Source: Millisia brevis NBRC 105863
Lineage (GTDB): Bacteria > Actinomycetota > Actinomycetes > Mycobacteriales > Mycobacteriaceae
NCBI RefSeq assembly: GCF_001552615.1
Contig: NZ_BCRN01000014.1
Coordinates: forward strand, 122,624-186,623
DNA length: 64,000 nucleotides
Direction of reading: 5' to 3'
Part shown: in pieces, positions 1-13,643 of the stretch
Layout of the letters: each line of letters opens with the position of its first letter
Numbering within the stretch: the first letter of the stretch is position 1
Notes under the pieces: model-generated
Seen by the model: the letters and a program-made list of their open reading frames with translations, nothing else
Database searches by the model: none
Told to the model about the DNA's origin: nothing
Position numbers and translations under genes: made by a program

Positions 1-822
1 GGCCTGCACGCCCTGGTCAACGGGGCCCTCGCCACGGTCGACGAATCGGGCACCGTCACCCGCGTCGGCGGCTACTTCGGTGCGGACGGCAGCAACCTGA
101 CCTCCGCCGCGCTCTCCCGCGACGGGAGTCTGGTCGCCGGCGTCTGGGATACCGGGCAGGCCGGCGCAACGCCGGTCGACGTCCTGGTGATCGGTTCCTA
201 CGGCGGCAACGACGCGTTGACCGTCGCCCAGGGCACCTCGATCGGGCGGCCCACCTGGCAGCCGGACGGCGACGCGGTGTGGGCGGTGATCGACTCCGAG
301 CGGGTGATCCGCGCGGTCGCGAACCGGGACACCGGAGAGGTGACGGTCGCCGACGTCGAGGCTGCGGCGATCACCGCGCTCGGCGGTCCGATCACCGAAC
401 TGCGGCTCTCGCGCGACGGGGTGCGGGCGGCGCTGATCGTCAACGGCGCGGCCTATATCGCGCTGGTCTCGGCCGGGCCGGGGGGCCGCTACGTGCTGCG
501 CGATCCGCGCCCCGCCGCGGTCGGCTACGGCAGCGACGCGATCTCGGTCGACTGGGCGGGCGCGAGCTCGGTGGTGATCGCCCGGGCGACCGGTGAGGTC
601 CCGGTGGTCCAGGCGGCGATCGACGGGTCCGGGGTCGACGCGCTGCCCAGCCTGAGCCTGGCGACCCCGCTGGTCACCATCGAAGCGTCGCCCAGCCGCA
701 TCTACGTCGCGGACTCGCGGACGGTGTTCAGCCTCGATCTGACCCTGCCCGCCACCGAGCGCATGTGGTTCCAGGTACCCGGCCTCGTCGGCGGCGCCGT
801 CGTCCCCGTCCTGCCGGGCTGA
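1..822 (+). CDS. lpqB: LpqB lipoprotein, C-terminal part (5' end outside window)
   Basis: The reading frame is open from the first base to the TGA at 820-822 (273 residues visible), so the gene is truncated by the window edge. The visible part is a repetitive beta-propeller-like sequence rich in Ser/Asp/Gly turns, matching the C-terminal propeller of LpqB, the lipoprotein that acts with the MtrA-MtrB two-component system in cell-wall homeostasis. The lipobox and the GerMN domain would lie upstream and are not seen. The identification rests largely on context: a comF gene follows 3 bp after the stop, then hpf and secA, the usual mycobacterial order. No transmembrane segment is present in this part. 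Confidence 0.85.
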   Translation, partial: GLHALVNGALATVDESGTVTRVGGYFGADGSNLTSAALSRDGSLVAGVWDTGQAGATPVDVLVIGSYGGNDALTVAQGTSIGRPTWQPDGDAVWAVIDSERVIRAVANRDTGEVTVADVEAAAITALGGPITELRLSRDGVRAALIVNGAAYIALVSAGPGGRYVLRDPRPAAVGYGSDAISVDWAGASSVVIARATGEVPVVQAAIDGSGVDALPSLSLATPLVTIEASPSRIYVADSRTVFSLDLTLPATERMWFQVPGLVGGAVVPVLPG

Positions 823-825
823 CCG

Positions 826-1614
826 GTGGGGGCGGCCGATCCGGTGCTCGCCCTGCTCGACCTCGTGCTGCCCCGCACCTGCGGAGGGTGCCGCATGCCG
901 GGTACCCCGCTCTGCCCGCGATGCCGCGGACATCTCGAGGCCGGGCCGATCCGGCTGGCCCCGCGGGTCGACCCCGGCGTGCCCTGCTGGGCGCTCGGCG
1001 ACTACAGCGAGGGGCGCCGGGCGACGGTTCTGGCGATCAAGGAGCATGGCCGTCGTGACCTCTGCCGCCCGGTCGGATCCGCTCTCGCCGGCGCGATCGG
1101 GCGGCTGCGCGTCGCCGGTGACCTCGACGAGGATCTCGCGGGACCCCTGCTGATCGTCCCCGCGCCGACCCGCGCGGTGGCCGCCCGACGACGCGGCGGC
1201 GATCCGGTGGTGGCGATCTGCCGGGCGGTCGCCGCCGAGCTGGGCCGTCCGCCGCGTCACCGGGTCGGCCGCGGCGGTGCATCGGTCGCGGTCGCGCCGA
1301 TCCTGTCGCTCGATCGCGGTGCGCACGATTCCGTCGGCTTGACCGCGGCGCAGCGGCGCGCCAACCTCGCCGGCCGTCTGCGGATTCGCGCGCGGGAGGC
1401 GCGGCGGGCGATCGACTGGAGCCGGCAGCGCGCTCCCGGGATGGACCCGACGATCGTGCTGATCGACGATGTCCTGACGACCGGCGCGACGGCATCGGAA
1501 TCGGTTGCACTCCTGCATGATTCGAATCTTCCGGTCGGCGCGGTGCTCGTGGTGGCCTCCGGCGCGCGCCGCCGCGTCGACCCCGAACGGTCAATTCGCC
1601 CGACACGCTGGTAA
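826..1614 (+). CDS. comF: ComF-family phosphoribosyltransferase-like protein
   Basis: 262 residues from a GTG 3 bp after the lpqB stop, so the two are probably co-translated. Near the N-terminus there is a four-cysteine zinc-ribbon pattern (CGGC then CPRC, about residues 18-34). The C-terminal part is a type I phosphoribosyltransferase fold with the PRPP-binding loop VLIDDVLTTGAT at about residue 208. ComF proteins are needed for DNA uptake in naturally competent bacteria, but orthologues are conserved in mycobacteria, where the role is not settled. The phosphoribosyltransferase substrate cannot be told from sequence. The end is followed by 173 bp without a gene before hpf. Confidence 0.88.
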   Translation: MGAADPVLALLDLVLPRTCGGCRMPGTPLCPRCRGHLEAGPIRLAPRVDPGVPCWALGDYSEGRRATVLAIKEHGRRDLCRPVGSALAGAIGRLRVAGDLDEDLAGPLLIVPAPTRAVAARRRGGDPVVAICRAVAAELGRPPRHRVGRGGASVAVAPILSLDRGAHDSVGLTAAQRRANLAGRLRIRAREARRAIDWSRQRAPGMDPTIVLIDDVLTTGATASESVALLHDSNLPVGAVLVVASGARRRVDPERSIRPTRW

Positions 1615-1787
1615 GCGGGCCCGGCAACGACTAACGTCGAGAGACCACCCGCACGAGCGGATGTTGCCAGGAGGTGTTGCTCATACATCTGGGGCGTCGG
1701 GTGCGGCGATTGTGTCGCTCGGCGCCTGTCGTATTCGCGCACGTGCCCGAATGATCGGGCACCGAAGAGGATTCAACGGAGGTACCG

Positions 1788-2462
1788 ATGACTGCAGCCC
1801 CCGAGCGTTCGATCTTTGTGGACGACGGAACGGAGGAACGTCCGCTCGCCACGGTCGAAGTGGTGGTAACCGGACGCAACGTGTCCATTCCCGACCACTT
1901 TCGAGTTCATGTCAACGAGCGCCTCGGCCGCGTGGAGCGCTTCGACTCGGCGATTCATCTGATAAACGTCGAGCTGTACCACGAGCGCAACCGGCGCCAG
2001 GCCAAGAACTGCCAGCGCGTGGAGATCACCGCCAGGCGCAAGGGACCGGTCGTTCGCGCCGAAGCGGTTGCCGAGAACTTCTACGCCGCACTGGAAGCGG
2101 CGGTCACCAAGCTCGAAACGCGGCTGCGCCGTTCCAAGGAGCGCCGCCGGGTCAGTCACGGTGACAAGCGCCCGACGTCGGTGGCGGAGGCCACCGCTCC
2201 GCTGGCCGAGCCCACCGGCGACGCCGACGACTTCGCCCTGACCGAGGTCAGCGAGCGATACGAGCAGACCGCCGAGGACGGTCCGGGTCAGGTGGTGCGC
2301 ACCAAGGAGCACTCCGCGATCCCGATGACGGTCGACGACGCCCTCTACCAGATGGAGCTCGTCGGTCACGATTTCTTCCTCTTCCACGACAAGGAACGCG
2401 GCGTACCCGCCGTGGTGTATCGCCGGCATGCCTTCGACTACGGCTTGATCACCCTGGTCTGA
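1788..2462 (+). CDS. hpf: Long-form ribosome hibernation promoting factor
   Basis: 224 residues. The start is ATG with a good Shine-Dalgarno GGAGGT at 1778-1783. Residues of about 20-125 form the S30AE/HPF domain that binds the decoding region of the 30S subunit, with the basic helix segment (TRLRRSKERR near residue 115). A variable acidic linker follows, and the C-terminal 60 residues are the dimerisation domain typical of the long form (DDALYQMELVGHDFFLFHD). Long HPF silences ribosomes and joins them as 100S dimers in stationary phase in many bacteria. It lies between comF and secA, as in mycobacteria, and is followed by a very strong hairpin, so it is probably transcribed separately from secA. 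Confidence 0.95.
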   Translation: MTAAPERSIFVDDGTEERPLATVEVVVTGRNVSIPDHFRVHVNERLGRVERFDSAIHLINVELYHERNRRQAKNCQRVEITARRKGPVVRAEAVAENFYAALEAAVTKLETRLRRSKERRRVSHGDKRPTSVAEATAPLAEPTGDADDFALTEVSERYEQTAEDGPGQVVRTKEHSAIPMTVDDALYQMELVGHDFFLFHDKERGVPAVVYRRHAFDYGLITLV

Positions 2463-2535
2463 CCCGACCGGTCCGACCCGAGGGGAACCGGTCGCGGTGA
2501 TACCCCGACCGGTCCTCTCGAAGCCCTGTCCGCGA

Positions 2536-2579
2536 TGGTCGCGGGGTGTCCGATCGCACGGATCGGCACCCCGCGATCG
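2536..2579 (+). terminator. Strong hairpin terminator between hpf and secA
   Basis: A GC-rich stem of about 14 bp with one bulged T at 2549 spans 2541-2574. It pairs CCGATC (2550-2555) with GATCGG (2561-2566) and GCGGGGTG (2541-2548) with CACCCCGC (2567-2574). The stem can be extended by about five more pairs, some of them wobbles. It starts about 75 nt after the hpf stop. There is no U-run, as is common in high-GC actinobacteria, so termination is inferred. Confidence 0.6.
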
Positions 2580-2759
2580 CACCGGTTCCCCGACGCTTTG
2601 TCGGCAACGCCTACCATGGGATGAGCCGGTCCCTCGTGTGCCGGCACCGCGCGGGGTCCGAAGGACCGGCATTCCCGAGTTCCTCGTCACCGCCCGGGCC
2701 CGTACGGCCGCTCCACGTGGGGCGACCGGAACAGACCACAGTAAGGACGAGTAGAGCCA

Positions 2760-7852
<5,093 letters not shown>

Positions 7853-7875
7853 CGACGTTCGGCCGAACCCGGCGC

Positions 7876-7980
7876 TCGTGATCCGGCGGTCGTCGTGATC
7901 CGGTGCCGGAGGTGATCCGGCGTCGGTGGTGGTCCGCCCGCGGTGATCCGGCGTCGGTGGTGATCTGCCCCCGGGGTGAT
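7876..7980. repeat. Degenerate tandem GTGATCCGGCGTCGGTGGT-type repeats
   Basis: The gap between the converging recQ and Rv3235-like genes consists largely of imperfect copies of a unit beginning GTGATCCGG (or GTGGTCCG/GTGATCTG). Copies start near 7878, 7896, 7912, 7930, 7941, 7960 and 7976. Spacing is irregular (11-19 bp). No terminator-like hairpin was recognised here. Confidence 0.55.
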
Positions 7981-7982
7981 CC

Positions 7983-8591
7983 TCAGCCGAGCCGCAGGGC
8001 GGTGATCGCCCATTCCGGTCGCGACCGCACCCGCAATCGGCGGGCGGGCAGCGCCGCGCAGTACGGCGCCGCGGCGGGCGATGGATCCGCTGGGGTGCGA
8101 CCGGCCGGCGGGGTGGGCGGTACGAGGCGGGGGCGATGGCGCTCGGCTATCGGTTGGACACATCCGGCGAAGGCGTGCAGCCGCCGACCGCGGGTGTAAC
8201 TGCCGAACACCTCGGCCGCGCCGGCGGCCGTCCACTGCACGCGCACCCGGTGGACGCGGGCCGGCGTGGCGCAGGCCTGCGCCGGCCGATGGCGGCTGTG
8301 GGCCAGCACCGCGGCGATCGCCGGCTCGGAGAGATACCCGGTCAACTGGGCAACGGGCCGTCGGCGATCGACGACCTCGAGGACCATGCGCAGCGTCGAC
8401 TCGGTGAAGGCGATGACGGCGCTGTCGGGTGCGACCGGCCGAGAACCGACCGGTGGGCACGACAGGGCGTCCGGGTAGGGGCGGTGCCGCCGCGCCGCGG
8501 GCATCCGGCCGGGGTCGTCCGGCTCGCAGGCGGGCGCGGGAATCACCAGGTGAGCGTCCTCGATTCCGTCAATCGCCGCCTCGACGCTCAT
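7983..8591 (-). CDS. Rv3235-like proline/arginine-rich conserved protein
   Basis: 202 residues from ATG 8591; the frame is open further upstream, but that part is atypical and would run into the divergent gene's promoter. The middle (about 65-150) carries the conserved block of this family, STLRMVLEVVDRRRPVAQL followed by TGYLSEPAIAAVLAH and RVHRVRVQW. The ends are Pro/Arg/Ala-rich. This matches from memory the Rv3235 family, which is regularly found near secA in actinobacteria and has no known function. No transmembrane segment or signal peptide is seen. It is convergent with recQ and divergent from the acyltransferase gene. Confidence 0.72.
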   Translation of the reverse strand: MSVEAAIDGIEDAHLVIPAPACEPDDPGRMPAARRHRPYPDALSCPPVGSRPVAPDSAVIAFTESTLRMVLEVVDRRRPVAQLTGYLSEPAIAAVLAHSRHRPAQACATPARVHRVRVQWTAAGAAEVFGSYTRGRRLHAFAGCVQPIAERHRPRLVPPTPPAGRTPADPSPAAAPYCAALPARRLRVRSRPEWAITALRLG

Positions 8592-8749
8592 CGCCGACCG
8601 TCCGCGCGGGCGGTGCATGCGATCCGCCGGCCCGATCCCCGGAATCCGCGGACACGACCCGGGTAGGCTGCAGAGGTTCGTGCGCGGATCTCGCTGTCGG
8701 TGCACGATGGGTAGCGACCGGCGGCGGCGGAAAGGCGGATGCTCGGAGC

Positions 8750-10180
8750 ATGACCACGAGGCTGACGGTCCAGGACGCATCCTTCTTCTTCCTCGAGGGT
8801 GGCGCCACTCCGATGCATATCGGGTCGCTGGCCGTCTTCCGTACGCCCCGTGCCGGATTCAGTTATGACGACCTGCTCAATCTGGTCGAGAGTCGACTCC
8901 CGCTCGTGCCTCGCTATCGGCAGAAGGTGCGGCAGGTCGCCCTCGGATTGACCCGACCGGTATGGATCGACGACACCGACTTCGACATCACGTACCACAT
9001 CCGGCGCTCGGCCCTGCCCAAACCGGGATCCGACGAACAGTTGCACGATCTGATCGCCCGGTTGATGTCCCGGCCGCTCGATCAGAGCAGGCCGCTGTGG
9101 GAGATCTATCTGGTCGAGGGCCTCGCCCGCAACCGCTTCGCGATCTTCGCGAAGTCGCACTCGTCGCTGGTCGACGGCGAAAAAGCTCTGGAAATCACGC
9201 ATGTCATCTTCGACGCGCGTCGCACACGGCCGGTTCCCACCGACGAGGTGTGGGTGCCGGCGCGCGAGCCCGGCGATGCGGAACTGGTTTTCGAGGCCGT
9301 GGCCGAGATGGTGTCCCGACCGGGCGAGGCGGTCGCCCGTGCCCGCGAGGCGGTCGACGGGGTCGCCTCCGGCGTGGCCTCCGGGATCGGCGAGGCCGGT
9401 CGCGTGGTCGGCCGGTTGGCGGCCGTCGTGCGCACCGCCGCCCAGGTCGCCCCGGTCAGCCCGCTCAACGCGGTGGTCAGCCGGCACCGGCGCTACGCGG
9501 TGGCGGCGACCAATCTGGACGACTACCGGCTGATCAAGGCACGGCGCGGCGGCACGATCAACGACGTGATCCTCGCGGTGGTCGCCGGGGCGCTGCGCTC
9601 GTGGCTGCTCTCGCGCGGTGAGCCGATCACCGCCTCGACCACGGTGCGCGCGCTGGTGCCGATGTCGGTCTACGTCGCCGGGGAGACGGCGCCCGGAGCG
9701 ATCCGGGATACCAGCGGGGTGTCCTCGATACTGGTGGATCTTCCGGTGGGGGAACCCAATCCGATGCTTCGGTTGTCCCATATCGCGCATTCGACCGCCG
9801 TGACCACCGGGCAATCCCCGGTCACCGCCGCGACGCTGGTGGCGCTGTCCGGATTCGCCTCGAATACCTTGCACGCCATGGGCGCCCGGGTGGCCAGCGG
9901 TTTCACCCAGCGGGTGTTCAACGTCCTGGTCACCAACGCTCCCGGCCCCCAGTCGCCGCTCTACGTCGGGCAGGCCCGGATGGTCGAGATGTATCCGGTA
10001 CCCCCGCTGTTGCGCAACCAGGCGCTCGCGATCGGCCTGACGTCCTACGACGGGCACGTCTTCTACGGCCTGAACGCCGATCGGGAGGCGATGGCCGACG
10101 TCGAGGTGCTGCCCGGCATGTTGATCGAATCGCTCGAGGAACTCGCCGAGGTCGCCGGCATCACCGGGGATCGGCGATAG
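8750..10180 (+). CDS. WS/DGAT-family acyltransferase (Tgs3-like) with altered HHxxxDG motif
   Basis: 476 residues from ATG 8750, beginning MTTRLTVQDASFFFLEGG, the typical start of wax ester synthase/diacylglycerol acyltransferases. These enzymes join acyl-CoA to fatty alcohols or diacylglycerol to make storage lipid. Family landmarks present are PMHIGSLAVF (21-30), PLWE (116-119) and GGTINDVILAVVAGALR (about 265-280). The active-site motif reads HSSLVDG at residues 137-143, so the second histidine of HHxxxDG, thought to be the catalytic base, is a serine. Activity is therefore uncertain. It sits where M. tuberculosis has tgs3 and precedes the desaturase genes, consistent with lipid metabolism. 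Confidence 0.9.
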   Translation: MTTRLTVQDASFFFLEGGATPMHIGSLAVFRTPRAGFSYDDLLNLVESRLPLVPRYRQKVRQVALGLTRPVWIDDTDFDITYHIRRSALPKPGSDEQLHDLIARLMSRPLDQSRPLWEIYLVEGLARNRFAIFAKSHSSLVDGEKALEITHVIFDARRTRPVPTDEVWVPAREPGDAELVFEAVAEMVSRPGEAVARAREAVDGVASGVASGIGEAGRVVGRLAAVVRTAAQVAPVSPLNAVVSRHRRYAVAATNLDDYRLIKARRGGTINDVILAVVAGALRSWLLSRGEPITASTTVRALVPMSVYVAGETAPGAIRDTSGVSSILVDLPVGEPNPMLRLSHIAHSTAVTTGQSPVTAATLVALSGFASNTLHAMGARVASGFTQRVFNVLVTNAPGPQSPLYVGQARMVEMYPVPPLLRNQALAIGLTSYDGHVFYGLNADREAMADVEVLPGMLIESLEELAEVAGITGDRR

Positions 10181-10244
10181 CGCCGCGCCGCCGCGGCGGG
10201 GTGGGCTGCGCCGTCGCCGTCGAGCCACCCATACTTGGCGCGGA

Positions 10245-10263
10245 GAACACGAGCGGCGTGTTC
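10245..10263. promoter_or_regulatory. Inverted repeat GAACACG-N5-CGTGTTC upstream of DUF6912 gene
   Basis: Perfect 7-bp arms with a 5-nt centre, ending 23 bp before the GTG start of the next gene. It could be an operator or a small RNA hairpin in the leader. It does not match the mycobacterial SOS box (TCGAAC-N4-GTTCGA). No regulator is implied by the sequence. Confidence 0.4.
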
Positions 10264-10286
10264 CCCGAGCGATCGGAGACTCGACG

Positions 10287-10898
10287 GTGAGGGTGTACCT
10301 GCCTGCCACGGTGCGCATACTGCGCGACCTGGTCGATCGGTCCGAGTTTCGACCGCTGGGCGGAACCGCCTTCGCGGTGACGCCGGCGCTGCGGGAGGCC
10401 TACGTCTCGGGTGACGACGAGGAACTCGCCGAGGTGGCGATGGCGGAGGCCGCGCGGGCGGCGATCCGGTTGCTCGCCGCCGAGGCCGACGGGCCCGAGC
10501 CGGCAGCGGCGGACACCGCCGCCGAGGCCGACGGTGCGCCCCTGGTCGTCGACCCCGACGGCGCTCCGGTGACCGGGGACACCCGAACGTCCGGCGACAC
10601 CCCCGAGGGCGGGCGCTGGCGGCGTGCGGTGATCGCCGCGGATATCGACGAGGTCACCGCCCGGCCCGACCTCGACGACGCGGTGGTCAGGATCGCGGGC
10701 GTCGTGCCCTTCTCCGCGGTCGCCTCGGTCCATCTCGACCTCGCGGACGCCCGCGATGCGGTGCGCCGGGCGGCGGAGGTGATCGACGCGGCCGACCTGG
10801 GCGACGTGGATGCCGAGTTCGTTCTCGGCGACGCGGAGGATCATCAGTTGGCGTGGTATGCCCCGCAGGAACTGCAATTCGTCCTCGACCTGATGTGA
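10287..10898 (+). CDS. DUF6912 (Rv3231c-like) conserved protein
   Basis: 203 residues from GTG 10287. The N-terminal block MRVYLPATVRILRDLVDR and the C-terminal block (DADLGDVDAEFVLGDAED then HQLAWYAPQELQFVLDL) are the conserved ends of a family found beside the ferredoxin reductase/desaturase pair in mycobacteria. The middle (about 70-110) is an acidic Ala/Pro-rich linker. It has no signal peptide, membrane segment or recognisable catalytic motif. The function is unknown; constant proximity to the Rv3230c-DesA3 pair hints at a link to that pathway, but this is inference. Confidence 0.75.
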   Translation: MRVYLPATVRILRDLVDRSEFRPLGGTAFAVTPALREAYVSGDDEELAEVAMAEAARAAIRLLAAEADGPEPAAADTAAEADGAPLVVDPDGAPVTGDTRTSGDTPEGGRWRRAVIAADIDEVTARPDLDDAVVRIAGVVPFSAVASVHLDLADARDAVRRAAEVIDAADLGDVDAEFVLGDAEDHQLAWYAPQELQFVLDLM

Positions 10899-10935
10899 GC
10901 GTGCGCGCGATGGGGTTCCGCGTCCCGAAGGGTGG

Positions 10936-12081
10936 GTGGTGACGGTGGGAGTTATGCGCTGGCTCGCCGGACCGGTCGGTCGTGCGGCGTCGACCCGTTC
11001 GCCACTGTTCGACGCGATCCGCGGTGCGGCCGCACGCGTGACCACGCCGCTGCTGCCGGACGACTACCTGCAGCTGGCCAATCCGCTGTGGTCCGCCCGC
11101 GAACTGCGCGGTCGCATCGTCGAGGTGCGTCGCGAGACCGAGGACTCGGCGACCCTGGTCGTTCGGCCCGGGTGGGGATTCGACTTCGACTATCGACCCG
11201 GTCAGTACGTCGGGATCGGTGTGGGCGTCGAGGGGCGGTGGCATTGGCGGTCCTATTCGCTGACCTCGGTGCCGCGCCGCAACGACAAGCTGATCTCGAT
11301 CGCGGTCAAGGCGATGCCCGATGGGTTCCTGTCCGGCCACCTCGTCGACGGGCTGCCCGCGGGCACCGTCGTACGGCTGGCCGCCCCCGCCGGGAACTTT
11401 CAGTTGCCGGAGCCGCCGCCGCGCCGGGTGTTGTTCCTCACAGCCGGCAGCGGGATCACCCCGGTGATCGCGATGTTGCGCAGTCTCGATCGGCATCGGG
11501 AGATGCCCGATGTCGCGCACGTGCACTCCGCCCCGCGCCCCGTGGACGTGATGTTCGCGGACGAACTCGACGACTACTCCCGCCGCTACCACGGTGAACG
11601 GCCGGACGAGGGGCGCTACCGCCTCCACGTCCAGCTGACGCGGTCGACGGGGCAGTTCACCCCGGCCGATCTGGACGCGACCTTCCCCGACTGGCGGACC
11701 AGGGAGACGTGGGCCTGTGGTCCGGCGGCCCTGCTCGACACCATCGAGGTCTTCTGGGCGGCCAACGGTTTGCGAGATCGCCTGCACACCGAGCGATTCG
11801 AGCTCTCACGCGCCGACGTCTCCGGCCGGGGTGGCACGGTCGAGTTCGGGGTCAGCGATCGGTCGACCACCGTCGACGGGGCGACCACCCTGCTCGAGGC
11901 GGGGGAGGCGATCGGGGTACGGATGCCTTTCGGCTGCCGCATGGGTATCTGCCAGACCTGCGTGGTGCCGTTGGCCGCCGGACACGTCACGGACCTGCGA
12001 TCCGGGCGTCAACATGCTGCGGGCGAGTTGATCCAGACCTGCGTGTGTTCGCCGGCGGGGGATTGCCGGCTCGATCTGTGA
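10936..12081 (+). CDS. Ferredoxin reductase with C-terminal 2Fe-2S domain (Rv3230c-like), desaturase electron donor
   Basis: 381 residues; two consecutive GTG codons (10936, 10939) could start it. In order it has an FAD-binding barrel with RPGQYVGIGV and RSYSLTS (about 75-110), an NAD(P)-binding domain with TAGSGITPVIAML (about 170), and a plant-type 2Fe-2S domain whose ligands are in PFGCRMGICQTCV (about 332-344) and IQTCVC (about 366-371). In mycobacteria the orthologous reductase feeds electrons to DesA3 to make oleate from stearoyl-CoA. Here the desaturase follows directly downstream, which supports the same role. Confidence 0.93.
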   Translation: MVTVGVMRWLAGPVGRAASTRSPLFDAIRGAAARVTTPLLPDDYLQLANPLWSARELRGRIVEVRRETEDSATLVVRPGWGFDFDYRPGQYVGIGVGVEGRWHWRSYSLTSVPRRNDKLISIAVKAMPDGFLSGHLVDGLPAGTVVRLAAPAGNFQLPEPPPRRVLFLTAGSGITPVIAMLRSLDRHREMPDVAHVHSAPRPVDVMFADELDDYSRRYHGERPDEGRYRLHVQLTRSTGQFTPADLDATFPDWRTRETWACGPAALLDTIEVFWAANGLRDRLHTERFELSRADVSGRGGTVEFGVSDRSTTVDGATTLLEAGEAIGVRMPFGCRMGICQTCVVPLAAGHVTDLRSGRQHAAGELIQTCVCSPAGDCRLDL

Positions 12082-12199
12082 GCGGGCGCCGACATATCGA
12101 TCGGCCCCGGCGTTGGCCGTTAGGCGTGGTTACTCACCGGTAGCCTCAGCTCGTCTACCCTGGATCACGCACGCGGCAGCTACCGCGCTCACCGTGAAC

Positions 12200-12237
12200 G
12201 AACACCACGCCGGCGTCCCCGTCGGGGCGTGTGGTTC
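12200..12237 (+). promoter_or_regulatory. Hairpin in the leader of the desaturase gene
   Basis: GAACACCACGCC (12200-12211) faces GGCGTGTGGTTC (12226-12237), giving ten pairs with a two-base mismatch. It ends 25 nt before the TTG start. A possible -10 element, TAGCCT, lies at 12141-12146, which would place this hairpin in the 5' leader. It may be an attenuator or a protein site; no ligand is suggested. Confidence 0.4.
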
Positions 12238-12262
12238 GGCCCTCGAGAGAAGAGCAGTTCGG

Positions 12263-13582
12263 TTGGCGATTACCGATATCAAGGCGTATGCACATCTCAG
12301 CGAGGATGATGTTCGGCAGCTCGGCGCCGCGCTCGACGCGATCCGGGCAGATGTCGAGGCCTCCCGTGGGCTGCGCGATCACCGCTACATCCACAACACG
12401 ATCCGCCTGCAGCGCGTGCTCGAGGTGGCCGGTCGGTGCGCACTGCAATTCGCGCACAAGCGCCCGACCCGCGTCGCCGGTACCACGCTGCTGACCTTCG
12501 CCAAGATCATCGAGAACATGGAGCTCGGGCACAACATCAGCCACGGGCAGTGGGACTGGATGAACGATCCGGAGATCCACTCCACCAGCTGGGAGTGGGA
12601 TATGTCCGGGACCTCGGCCCAGTGGCGGACGGCCCACAACTACTCGCATCACGTCTACACGAATATCGTCGGGATGGACGAGGATGTGGGCTTCGGCATC
12701 CTGCGGATGACCCGGGACGAGCCGTGGCGCCCGATCAATCTCGCCCAACCGGTGGCGAACGTCATTCTGGCGCTCGGCTTCGAGTGGGGTATCGCGCTGC
12801 ACGATCTCGGGGCGCAAAAGGAGCGCGACGGCGTTCCGCGCAATGACGTGCTGTCCGAGCCGAATCTGCAGTTCTGGCGCAAGGCCGGTCGGCAGCTCAG
12901 CAAGGACTTCCTGCTGTTCCCGCTGCTGGCCGGACGCAACTTCCGAGCGACGTTCACCGCGAACCTGACCGCGAATGTGCTGCGCAATCTGTGGACCTAC
13001 GCGGTGATCTTCTGCGGACACTTCCCCGATGGCGCGGAGAAGTTCACCGTCGAGCAGTACGCGACCGAAACCCGCGCGGAGTGGTATCTGCGGCAGATGC
13101 TCGGCAGCGCGAACTTCAGGGCCGGCCCGGTGATGGCGTTCCTGAGCGGCAATCTCTGCTACCAGATCGAGCATCATCTGTTCCCGGATCTGCCCAGCAA
13201 CCGGCTGGCGGAGATCTCGGTGCGCGTGCGTGCCCTCTGCGAGCAGTACGACCTGCCGTACACCACCGGATCGCTCGCCAAGCAGTACGTGCTGGCCTTC
13301 CGCACCATCCACAAGCTCGCCCTCCCGGACGAGTGGCTGTGGCGGACGTCGGACGATGCCCCGGAGACCGCCTCCGAACTGCGCTTCGCCGGGGAGCGGA
13401 CCGACGGGGTCGGCGGCGGCCGGCGGCGTGGTCTGGCGTCGGCGCTGCGCGAACTGCGCACCTCCCGTCGCGGCGGCCGCCGGCGGAGGCGCGGACCGGA
13501 TGTCGGGGTGGATGCGCCCGGCGCCGGGATCGCGACGGCACCGTCGTCCGTCGACCCCGCGGCGGCCCGCGCCACCCACTGA
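12263..13582 (+). CDS. desA3: Acyl-CoA delta-9 desaturase, DesA3-like
   Basis: 439 residues from TTG 12263. This start gives MAITDIKAYAHLSEDD, which lines up with the N-terminus MAITD of mycobacterial DesA3 as I remember it; GTG 12194 is an in-frame alternative. It is a membrane di-iron fatty-acid desaturase with three histidine boxes: GHNISHGQWD (about 92-101), HNYSHHVYTN (about 126-135) and YQIEHHLFPDLPSN (about 302-315). It introduces the delta-9 double bond into stearoyl-CoA using electrons from the reductase encoded just upstream. The C-terminal 60 residues are a basic Arg-rich tail. A weak purine-rich site (AGAGAAGAG) precedes the start. Confidence 0.93.
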   Translation: MAITDIKAYAHLSEDDVRQLGAALDAIRADVEASRGLRDHRYIHNTIRLQRVLEVAGRCALQFAHKRPTRVAGTTLLTFAKIIENMELGHNISHGQWDWMNDPEIHSTSWEWDMSGTSAQWRTAHNYSHHVYTNIVGMDEDVGFGILRMTRDEPWRPINLAQPVANVILALGFEWGIALHDLGAQKERDGVPRNDVLSEPNLQFWRKAGRQLSKDFLLFPLLAGRNFRATFTANLTANVLRNLWTYAVIFCGHFPDGAEKFTVEQYATETRAEWYLRQMLGSANFRAGPVMAFLSGNLCYQIEHHLFPDLPSNRLAEISVRVRALCEQYDLPYTTGSLAKQYVLAFRTIHKLALPDEWLWRTSDDAPETASELRFAGERTDGVGGGRRRGLASALRELRTSRRGGRRRRRGPDVGVDAPGAGIATAPSSVDPAAARATH

Positions 13583-13643
13583 TCGATACCGCGTCGCGGC
13601 CCACCGGGTCCGCTCGGAAGGTCTGCCCGTGTCGGTGGGTGGG

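Noticed and set aside
8429..8749. Upstream extension of the WS/DGAT frame
   Set aside because: The 107 extra residues are Arg/Pro-rich, overlap the divergent Rv3235-like gene, and the family starts at MTTRLTVQDA.
10245..10263. SOS/LexA box before the DUF6912 gene
   Set aside because: The arms are GAACACG/CGTGTTC with a 5-nt centre, not TCGAAC-N4-GTTCGA.
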